Assembly (NCBI GenBank): GCA_964445715.1
Contig: CAYULJ010000032.1
Location: 1-14,977 of the forward strand
Source: CAYPYS01 sp964445715
Lineage (GTDB): Bacteria > Omnitrophota > Gorgyraeia > Gorgyraeales > Gorgyraeaceae
Reading direction: 5' to 3'
DNA length: 14,977 bases
In this document: piece after piece, positions 6,701 through 12,836 of the stretch
Position numbering within the stretch: the first letter of the stretch is position 1
Layout of the letters: the number at the start of each line of letters is the position of its first letter
Program-made: the position numbers and the translations under genes
The notes under the pieces: model-generated
The model's input: the letters and a program-made list of their open reading frames with translations, nothing else
What the model was told of the DNA's origin: nothing
Databases searched by the model: none

Positions 6701-7573
6701 GAGCATGACGTTGACAAAATAAAGAGGGGCGACGAGCTCCCAGCAGGCGTCTTAAAGCGCGTTGTTATTTACATTGCCAGCAAAAAGAGGCTTTCTGTCG
6801 GAGACAAGATGGCCGGCAGGCACGGTAATAAAGGTGTTATTGCAAAGATCTTGCCAGAAGAAGATATGCCTTATATGGAAGATGGCACGCCTGTCGAGAT
6901 AGTGTTAAACCCTCTCGGAGTCCCGTCAAGGATGAATGTCGGGCAGATACTCGAGACGCATCTTGGTTGGGCTGCAAGGGTCATGGGGTTTAAGGTGATA
7001 ACTCCTGTATTTGACGGTGCAAAAGAGATCGAGATAAAAGAGGAGCTTAAAAAGGCTGGATTGCCGAGTGACGGTAAGGTGAGACTGTTCGACGGACTGA
7101 GCGGAAAACCATTTGATCAGAAGGTTACAGTCGGCTACATCTACATGATGAAACTTGCGCATCTCGTCGACGACAAGATCCACGCGCGTTCCATCGGGCC
7201 ATACTCGCTCGTGACGCAGCAGCCGCTCGGTGGCAAAGCGCAGTTCGGCGGGCAAAGATTCGGCGAGATGGAAGTGTGGTCGCTCGAAGCGTACGGCGCA
7301 GCATACACCTTGCAGGAACTCTTAACAGTGAAGAGCGACGATGTCACTGGCAGGACCAAGATATATGAATCTATTGTAAAGGGCGAGCACGCTCTCCAAC
7401 CAGGCACGCCAGAATCATTCAACGTGTTGGTAAAGGAATTACAGAGCTTGTGCCTCGACATCAGGACAGAATATAAAGACGGCAGCGGTGTTTCACCTGT
7501 TGTTATGACAAAAGAGGAAATAAAGGAGCAGCGCAAGGCCCGCAAGAGAGCAAAGAGGAAGAAGAAGAAATAA
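3788..7573 (+). CDS. rpoB: RNA polymerase beta subunit
   Basis: 1261 residues, between the minimal Thermus type and E. coli (1342). It forms one pincer of RNA polymerase with beta-prime. The rifampicin region lies at about residues 439-466 (SQFMDQTNPLAEMTHKRR), and the usual contact positions are all sensitive-type: Q444, F445, D447, H457, R460 and S462. The conserved GDKMAGRHGNKG motif is at 1005-1016. An insertion of roughly 110 residues, charged and helical, lies between about 860 and 975, where E. coli has its flap-distal lineage insertion. A shortened form of the other E. coli insertion is present near 200-300. The C-terminus continues past the usual end by about 30 residues and finishes very basic (KARKRAKRKKKK). 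The binding site is AAAGAGGT just upstream of ATG 3788. Confidence 0.99.
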   Translation: MSQNRKNFARLKEGTSIPYLLQVQTDSYVDFLQIEKPKTKRKHEGLQAVFKDVFPIESKDGETRLEFLHYTLGKPKYDRLECQKRAVTYAVPLKLKIRLKTKKDTKEQDVYLGDLPLMTENGTFIINGDERVVVSQLHRSPGVSFEQSLHPTGKRIYSGRIIPGRGAWMEFEFDANDVLHVFIDRRKKMLATVFLRALGYETNEEIMRLFTGVERARPARKSSLLKYVGRVVVKDVKHPDTDEVILQNNGTLTEELVEKIWDAGIRFLEVFRHTVPEIANTLEKDHTKTKEEALLDIYRRLRPGDPLTIESAKLLLERLFFDRKRYDLTKVGRHILNRKLDMKASLTKSVLDADTVVNVIRYLIDLKNGEGEPDDIDHLGNRRVRTVGELLAEQFRIGLARVERFCRERMSIYDIETMMPHHLINSKVLSSVIKDFFGRSQLSQFMDQTNPLAEMTHKRRLSALGPGGLSRERAGFEVRDVHHSHYGRVCPIETPEGPNIGLISSLSTYARVNKFGFIETPYRKVEKGRVTSKIDYLTADIEDQYIVAQANAKLDKEGYFVEDRVPCRHKGNYPHAQPKDIHYMDVSPKQLVSVAAGLIPFLEHDDANRALMGSNMQRQAVPLLFTEAPLVGTGVEKKTAADSGALTLAKSGGKITAVQADEVVVNNSITYKLRKFARSNANTCINQRPTVKLGDRIKADDVISDGPGTENGELALGRNALVAFMPWRGYNFEDAILVSERLIKDDKFTSLHIEELEIESRETRLGNEEITRDIPNVSEEALKNLGEDGIVRIGAEVGPGDILVGKVAPKSETELSPEEKLLRAIFGEKAGDVRDASLTVPSGVEGIVVDAKIFSRKGQRLKSKDELQKELKQIQKIRTEYEKQVEIIKRERENRLFKLVSGVKLTAPLLSDETGTTLIAEGRPIRKKDLSKFEKCDVSSVKIESDLELENEVKRTLVIYSDQIEEVLYEEEHDVDKIKRGDELPAGVLKRVVIYIASKKRLSVGDKMAGRHGNKGVIAKILPEEDMPYMEDGTPVEIVLNPLGVPSRMNVGQILETHLGWAARVMGFKVITPVFDGAKEIEIKEELKKAGLPSDGKVRLFDGLSGKPFDQKVTVGYIYMMKLAHLVDDKIHARSIGPYSLVTQQPLGGKAQFGGQRFGEMEVWSLEAYGAAYTLQELLTVKSDDVTGRTKIYESIVKGEHALQPGTPESFNVLVKELQSLCLDIRTEYKDGSGVSPVVMTKEEIKEQRKARKRAKRKKKK

Positions 7574-7598
7574 CCGCAGAAATGCTCGGAGAGAAATT

Positions 7599-7639
7599 CT
7601 TAAGTTTACACTTCAACAATGTTAAAGTGTAAACTTAAG
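7599..7639. repeat. Palindromic element, copy 5 (mirror form)
   Basis: Identical over 41 bp to copy 4, core CAACAATGTTA, outer arm CTTAAGTTTACACTT. It starts 26 bases after the rpoB stop and ends 42 bases before rpoC. The 8 bases TGCTCGGA occur shortly upstream of both this copy (7583-7590) and copy 4 (3712-3719), hinting that a little flanking sequence may have moved with the element. Confidence 0.97.
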
Positions 7640-7681
7640 CGCACAGCGAACATAAGGGAGCTAACTTGTTAAGGAGTGTTC

Positions 7682-10600
7682 ATGCTACATAAAGATGCAA
7701 ACTCATTTGACTTTATATCAATAAAAATTGCGTCGTCAGATGTTATCAGGTCATGGTCACGAGGCGAGATAAAGAAGCCTGAGACCATAAATTACAGAAC
7801 CCTTAGGCCTGAGAAGGACGGGCTGTTCTGCGAAAAGATATTTGGCCCTACCCGCGACTGGGAGTGCAGCTGTGGAAAATACAAGCGTATAAAATATAAA
7901 GGTATAGTATGCGACCGGTGCGGAGTTGAGGTTACCCTCTCAAAAGTAAGGAGAGATAGGATGGGCAGCATAGAGCTGGCAGCGCCCTGCTCTCACGTGT
8001 GGTTTTTTAAGGCCATGCCGAGCCGCATGTCATTGCTTTTGAACATCGGACTGCGCGATTTGGAAAAAGTCATCTATTACGAGGAATACATAGTTGTTGA
8101 CCCGGGCGAGACACCTTTAAAGAAAAAAGAGCTCCTGTCAGAGGAGAGATACAGGCAGCATTCAGAAGAGCACAGCGGAAAGTTCAAGGCCATGATCGGC
8201 GCCGAAGGCATACGCAAGCTTTTAGAGGAACTCGACGTCGATGCAAACATAAAGAAGTTAAAGGCGGACTTGGGAGAGCAAAAGTCAGCTCAATCCAGGA
8301 TAAAGATCCTAAAGAGACTAAAGGTGCTCGAGGCATTCAAGAAATCAGGAAATCGCCCTGACTGGATGATAATGGATGTAGTCCCTGTGATCCCGCCAGA
8401 TTTGAGGCCGCTCGTACCTCTCGAGGGTGGCAGGTTTGCGACAAGCGACCTGAATGATCTATACAGACGCGTCATAAACAGAAACAATCGCTTGAAAAAA
8501 TTGCTAGAGCTCAAAGCGCCTGATATTATTATAAGGAATGAAAAACGCATGTTGCAAGAGTCAGTCGATGCATTGTTTGACAATGGCAGGCACGGCCGAC
8601 CGGTCTTAGGCCCGGCAAACAGACCGCTAAAGTCATTAAGTGACATGTTAAAGGGAAAACAAGGTCGCTTCAGACAGAATCTTTTGGGAAAACGCGTGGA
8701 TTATTCAGGCAGGAGTGTAATCGTAATCGGGCCTGAACTAAAGATTTGGGAGTGCGGACTTCCAAAGAAAATGGCGCTCGAACTTTTTGAGCCGTTTATC
8801 ATTAAAAAATTAAAGGAAAAAGGTTTTGTACATACGATAAAAAGCGCAAAGCGAATGGTCGAAAAGGCGCGGCTCGAGGTCTGGGATATTTTGGATGAGG
8901 TCATAAAAGACCACCCAGTGCTTCTGAACAGAGCGCCGACACTGCACAGGCTCGGCATCCAGGCGTTTCAACCAGTGTTGATCGAAGGCAAGGCCATAAG
9001 GATCCATCCTCTGGTCTGTACCGCATTCAACGCTGATTTTGACGGCGACCAGATGGCAGTGCACGTGCCTCTATCAATGGAGGCGCAGATGGAGTCGAGG
9101 CTCATAATGCTCGCTTCGAATAATATCTTCTCTCCTTCTGACGGCAGGCCGATCATTACGCCGACGCAGGACATCGTGCTTGGTTGCTACTACCTGACGC
9201 AGGAAAGGTCTGGGCTAAAAGGAGAAGGCAGGTCTTTTGCAACAAAGACAGAGGCTGAACTCGCGCTTTCAGATAGAGAGATCGACATCCATGCCAAGAT
9301 AAAGGTGAGGATGGACGGAAAGCTTATAGATACGACAGCCGGCAGGATTATTTTTAACCGCATGTTGCCAAAAGAGATGCCGTTTGTGAATCTGCCACTT
9401 GAGAAATCCAACCTCTCAAGGGTGATTGCAGACTGTTATAAGCTTTTTGGCCACGACGTCACTGTAAAACTATTGGATGATGTAAAGAGGATCGGTTTTG
9501 AAAATGCGACGCTGGCAGGGCTTTCTATATCGATAGATGATCTGCTTATACCGGCGGACAAGAAAAAAGTCGTTTCTAACTCAAAGAAGGAAGTTAATTC
9601 GGTCGAGGATCAATACAGAAAAGGCATTATCACTGAGCGCGAGAGATACAATAAGATCGTCGACATATGGACGCACGCGACCGACAAGGTTTCAGAGATG
9701 ATATTCAAGGAATTAGATACATTTAATCCTGTATTTATGATGGCGCATTCAGGTGCCCGTGGTTCAAAGCAACAGATAAGGCAGCTTTCAGGCATGAGAG
9801 GGCTGATGGCAAAGCCTTCAGGCGAGATCATCGAGACGCCTATAACCGCGAATTTTAGAGAAGGCCTGACTGTGTTGGAATATTTTATTTCCACGCACGG
9901 CGCGAGGAAAGGTCTTGCTGATACAGCGCTTAAAACAGCAGATTCTGGTTATCTTACCAGGCGACTCGTAGACGTTGCGCAGGACGTGATCATAAGAGAA
10001 GATGATTGTGGTACGCTGAACGGAATTCTTATCAGCGCCATAATCGAGGCAGACGAGGAAGTCGTGCCACTAAGAGAGAGGATAGTAGGCCGCGTTGCAG
10101 TTGACAATATCGTTGACATCATCACCGACAAGATTATTGTGGCCGCAGGCAAGATCATAGAGGAAGAAGCTGCTCAGCGTGTTGAAAAAGCAGGCATAGA
10201 GAAAATAAGGATAAGAAGCGTCTTGACCTGCGAGACAAAGCATGGCGTGTGTGCTAAGTGTTACGGCAAGGATCTTGCGAGCGGCAAATTGGTCGAGCTC
10301 GGTACTGCTGTCGGTATCATCGCAGCGCAATCCATTGGCGAGCCTGGCACCCAACTTACAATGAGAACCTTCCACATCGGTGGTACAGCGTCTAGGATCG
10401 TAGAGCAGTCGTTCCTGAAGTCAAGGTCAAAGGGCACTGTGAAGTATCATAACCTGAAGACAGTAAAACAGGAATCTGGCGATGTGATAGTGCTAAATAG
10501 AAACGGACAGATAAGTATAAATGATGCAGACGGCAGAGAACTCGAAAAGCACACAGTTCCTTCTGGCTCAGTATTGTCAATAGCAGACGGCAAAGAGATA

Positions 10601-11719
10601 GATAAAAATATTATCTTCGTGAGATGGGACCCTTACACCTCTCCGATTCTGACAGAGGTCAGCGGAAAGGTGCGATACGAGGATATTATAGAGGAAGTCA
10701 CGATGGTCGAGGAAGTCGACGAGGCGACAGGCGTTGCTGGCCGCGTTATCATAGAGCACAGGGGAGAATATCACCCGCAGATAGTCATTGAAAACGAGAA
10801 AAAAGAAGTCCTGGCACTTTATCCTATACCTGCGGGTGCGCACATTGTCTGTCAGGATTCTTCTCCTATAAAGGCAGGCGATATTATTGCGAAAACACCC
10901 AGACAGGTGAGCAAGACAAAGGATATCACAGGCGGTCTCCCAAGAGTTGCAGAGCTTTTTGAGGCGAGAAAGCCAAAAGACCCTGCGATGATAAGCGAAA
11001 TAGACGGCATAGTAGAGTTTGCAACGTCAAAAAAAGGCCAGCGCAGGATAATCGTGAAATCTGCTTCTGGCATGAAGTGCGAATATATAATACCGCATGG
11101 CAAGCATTTGAACGTATATAGAGGCGATAGGGTAAAGTCAGGCGATCAGCTTGTTGACGGACCTATAAATCCTCAAGATATATTAAAGGTAAGCGGCGAA
11201 AAGAGGCTGCAAGAATATCTTGTCAATGAGGTACAGGAAGTCTACAGGCTTCAGGGTGTCAAGATCAATGACAAACATATAGAGATCATTGTTAAACAGA
11301 TGCTTAAGAAGGTTCGTGTGGAAGATTCAGCTGACACTGAATTTTTAGTCGGCATGCAGGTGGACAAGATTGCGTTTCAAGAAGAGAATGCAAGGGTTAT
11401 GAAGCTAAAGAAGAAGCCTGCGAGCGCTACGCCGATACTTTTGGGCATCACCAAGGCCTCGCTTAGCACAGAGAGTTTCATCTCTGCAGCGAGCTTCCAG
11501 GAGACGACCAGAGTGTTGACTGATGCTGCTGCAAGCGGAAGAATAGACGAACTCAGAGGACTGAAGGAAAATGTGATAATGGGCCATTTGATCCCTGCTG
11601 GCACAGGATACAAGGCTCACAGGGAAATGGATATGGTTAAAGCTGGCGCTCCAGCTGAAGAACCTAAGACAGAAGAAAGAACAGACACAAAAGAAAAATC
11701 AGAGGCAAAGAAATCTTAA
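7682..11719 (+). CDS. rpoC: RNA polymerase beta-prime subunit
   Basis: 1345 residues from ATG 7682. AAGGAG at 7671-7676 is five bases upstream; the in-frame GTG 7676 overlaps that site and is a poor start. Zinc site 1 has C62, C64, C77 and C80. The catalytic NADFDGD is at 450-456 with Mg-binding D452, D454 and D456. The second zinc site has C776, C850, C857 and C860. The bridge helix GLADTALKTADSGYL precedes it, and the trigger loop begins with TMRTFHIGG at 893-901. A beta-strand-rich insertion of about 165 residues follows (about 906-1070), as in E. coli SI3, before DITGGLPRV at 1081. The last 30 residues are a charged, probably disordered tail. The TAA stop lies inside palindrome copy 6. 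Confidence 0.99.
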   Translation: MLHKDANSFDFISIKIASSDVIRSWSRGEIKKPETINYRTLRPEKDGLFCEKIFGPTRDWECSCGKYKRIKYKGIVCDRCGVEVTLSKVRRDRMGSIELAAPCSHVWFFKAMPSRMSLLLNIGLRDLEKVIYYEEYIVVDPGETPLKKKELLSEERYRQHSEEHSGKFKAMIGAEGIRKLLEELDVDANIKKLKADLGEQKSAQSRIKILKRLKVLEAFKKSGNRPDWMIMDVVPVIPPDLRPLVPLEGGRFATSDLNDLYRRVINRNNRLKKLLELKAPDIIIRNEKRMLQESVDALFDNGRHGRPVLGPANRPLKSLSDMLKGKQGRFRQNLLGKRVDYSGRSVIVIGPELKIWECGLPKKMALELFEPFIIKKLKEKGFVHTIKSAKRMVEKARLEVWDILDEVIKDHPVLLNRAPTLHRLGIQAFQPVLIEGKAIRIHPLVCTAFNADFDGDQMAVHVPLSMEAQMESRLIMLASNNIFSPSDGRPIITPTQDIVLGCYYLTQERSGLKGEGRSFATKTEAELALSDREIDIHAKIKVRMDGKLIDTTAGRIIFNRMLPKEMPFVNLPLEKSNLSRVIADCYKLFGHDVTVKLLDDVKRIGFENATLAGLSISIDDLLIPADKKKVVSNSKKEVNSVEDQYRKGIITERERYNKIVDIWTHATDKVSEMIFKELDTFNPVFMMAHSGARGSKQQIRQLSGMRGLMAKPSGEIIETPITANFREGLTVLEYFISTHGARKGLADTALKTADSGYLTRRLVDVAQDVIIREDDCGTLNGILISAIIEADEEVVPLRERIVGRVAVDNIVDIITDKIIVAAGKIIEEEAAQRVEKAGIEKIRIRSVLTCETKHGVCAKCYGKDLASGKLVELGTAVGIIAAQSIGEPGTQLTMRTFHIGGTASRIVEQSFLKSRSKGTVKYHNLKTVKQESGDVIVLNRNGQISINDADGRELEKHTVPSGSVLSIADGKEIDKNIIFVRWDPYTSPILTEVSGKVRYEDIIEEVTMVEEVDEATGVAGRVIIEHRGEYHPQIVIENEKKEVLALYPIPAGAHIVCQDSSPIKAGDIIAKTPRQVSKTKDITGGLPRVAELFEARKPKDPAMISEIDGIVEFATSKKGQRRIIVKSASGMKCEYIIPHGKHLNVYRGDRVKSGDQLVDGPINPQDILKVSGEKRLQEYLVNEVQEVYRLQGVKINDKHIEIIVKQMLKKVRVEDSADTEFLVGMQVDKIAFQEENARVMKLKKKPASATPILLGITKASLSTESFISAASFQETTRVLTDAAASGRIDELRGLKENVIMGHLIPAGTGYKAHREMDMVKAGAPAEEPKTEERTDTKEKSEAKKS

Positions 11720-11755
11720 GTTTACACTTCAACATTGTTGAAGTGTAAACTTAAG
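11715..11755. repeat. Palindromic element, copy 6 (symmetric form)
   Basis: A 41-bp copy with core CAACATTGTTG, making the whole element a perfect palindrome around one central T (11735). Its first CTTAAG contains the rpoC stop: the frame reads TCT TAA with TAA at 11717-11719. The element therefore defines the end of rpoC. It finishes 27 bases before rpsL. Confidence 0.98.
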
Positions 11756-11782
11756 TAACATTAATAACAGGAACGTGAGCAT

Positions 11783-12157
11783 ATGCCAACAATACACCAG
11801 TTGATCCGAATAGGTAGGAGCAGTAAAAAGAGAAAGACAAAGTCTCGCGCTCTCGAGTCATGTCCACAGAAACGAGGAGTTTGCTTACAGGTCAAAACAC
11901 AGACTCCAAAGAAGCCGAACTCAGCATTGAGGAAAGTTGCTCGAGTCAGGCTGACAAATGGTATAGAGGTCACCTCTTATATACCAGGAGAAGGACATAA
12001 CTTGCAGGAGCACTCTATAGCCTTGATTAGAGGCGGGAGAGTAAAGGATCTTCCAGGAGTCAGGTATCACATTGTCCGGGGGACACTTGATACAGCAGGC
12101 GTCCAGAATCGCAGGAAGAGCCGCTCCAAGTACGGCGCAAAAAGACCGAAGGCTTAA
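11783..12157 (+). CDS. rpsL: 30S ribosomal protein S12
   Basis: A 124-residue protein, the same length as E. coli S12 and alignable without gaps. Signatures are CPQKRGVCLQ, QTPKKPNSALRKV and EGHNLQEHS. S12 lies at the decoding centre and monitors codon-anticodon pairing. K43 and K88, the classical streptomycin-resistance positions, are both wild type, and D89, the methylthiolated aspartate in many bacteria, is present. The binding site is weak (AGGAACG-like bases 11 to 14 upstream). The gene lies 63 bases after rpoC, so the rpoBC and str operons are fused or nearly so. The 95-base gap to rpsG holds a different palindrome. Confidence 0.99.
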   Translation: MPTIHQLIRIGRSSKKRKTKSRALESCPQKRGVCLQVKTQTPKKPNSALRKVARVRLTNGIEVTSYIPGEGHNLQEHSIALIRGGRVKDLPGVRYHIVRGTLDTAGVQNRRKSRSKYGAKRPKA

Positions 12158-12163
12158 AGTCTT

Positions 12164-12215
12164 ATTTATCCACATTGTAGGGGACGTTTAAACGTCCCCT
12201 ACAATGTGGATAAAT
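12164..12215. repeat. Perfect 52-bp palindrome between rpsL and rpsG
   Basis: A 26-bp arm starting ATTTATCCACATTGTAGGGG at 12164 is mirrored without any mismatch to 12215. The centre lies between 12189 and 12190 in GTTTAAAC. It shares no arm sequence with the CTTAAG family. In RNA it would form a very stable hairpin with an AU tip. It starts seven bases after the rpsL stop and ends 37 bases before rpsG. No T run follows the right arm beyond the palindrome, so a terminator role is doubtful. It looks like a miniature inverted-repeat insertion or an RNA processing site. Confidence 0.97.
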
Positions 12216-12252
12216 TGGATGATATAGCGATACAAAGAACAAGGAGATAGTT

Positions 12253-12723
12253 ATGCGACGTAGGCGCGCAGAAAAAAGAGATGTGATAGCGGATCCAAAA
12301 TATAACTCAAAACTTGTCTCGAGATTCATCAATGTATTGATGGTAAAAGGCAAGAGGTCGACAGCAGAAAATATATTTTACAGTGCCTTGGATATCGTGA
12401 TAAAGAATACTGGCAATACTAATGGTTTAGAGGTCTTGCAGAAAGCAATTGACAATAGCAGGCCCTTGCTTGAGATAAAGCCAAGGAGGGTCGGAGGCGC
12501 CACATATCAGGTCCCTATAGAGGTGAAGAGTGATAGAGGCTCTTCCATCGCAATGAGATGGATAAGGGATTTTGCTCGACAGAAAAAAGGCAGGCCAATG
12601 GATGAGAAGCTTGCCGATGAAATAATGGATGCCTTTAAGGCTCAAGGCTCTGCCATTAAAAAGAGAGAAGATATGCACAAGATGGCAGAAGCCAACAAGG
12701 CCTTCGCACACTATAGATGGTGA
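12253..12723 (+). CDS. rpsG: 30S ribosomal protein S7
   Basis: A 156-residue basic protein of normal S7 length, opening MRRRRAEKRDVIADPKYNSK with the conserved VSRFINVLMVKGKRSTAE region. It continues with NSRPLLEIKPRRVGGATYQV and ends with KMAEANKAFAHYRW. S7 nucleates assembly of the 30S head by binding the 3' major domain of 16S rRNA and contacts the E-site tRNA. The binding site AAGGAGAT at 12241-12248 is good. In E. coli S7 represses str translation by binding the rpsL-rpsG spacer; here that spacer is mostly the 52-bp palindrome. Palindrome copy 7 follows the stop by five bases. Confidence 0.99.
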   Translation: MRRRRAEKRDVIADPKYNSKLVSRFINVLMVKGKRSTAENIFYSALDIVIKNTGNTNGLEVLQKAIDNSRPLLEIKPRRVGGATYQVPIEVKSDRGSSIAMRWIRDFARQKKGRPMDEKLADEIMDAFKAQGSAIKKREDMHKMAEANKAFAHYRW

Positions 12724-12728
12724 GAAGG

Positions 12729-12769
12729 CTTAAGTTTACACTTCAACAATGTTAAAGTGTAAGCTTAAG
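12729..12769. repeat. Palindromic element, copy 7 (mirror form)
   Basis: A 41-bp copy with core CAACAATGTTA like copies 4 and 5, differing from them by one base in the right arm (GTAAGCTTAAG instead of GTAAACTTAAG), which also weakens one arm pair. It starts six bases after the end of rpsG. A heptanucleotide repeat begins almost directly after it. Confidence 0.96.
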
Positions 12770-12770
12770 C

Positions 12771-12805
12771 AAACGATATACTATATACGACATACGATAT
12801 ACGAA
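12771..12805. repeat. Five-unit heptanucleotide tandem repeat
   Basis: Thirty-five bases divide into five 7-base units with consensus ATACGAT. The third, fourth and fifth begin ATACGA exactly (12785, 12792, 12799), and the first two differ at one or two positions. The array fills the space between palindrome copy 7 and the fusA start region and contains no clear ribosome binding site. Tandem heptamers are prone to copy-number change, which here would alter the spacing upstream of fusA. Confidence 0.8.
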
Positions 12806-12836
12806 TAATATGACAGTTGCAACGGAAAAGAAGATC

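Noticed and set aside
7676..7681. GTG start of rpoC two codons upstream of ATG 7682
   Set aside because: The GTG overlaps the AAGGAG binding site that is ideally spaced for ATG 7682.
610..12769. CRISPR array
   Set aside because: The repeats are palindromic, occur in both orientations and are separated by whole genes of very different length. There are no regular spacers and no cas genes.
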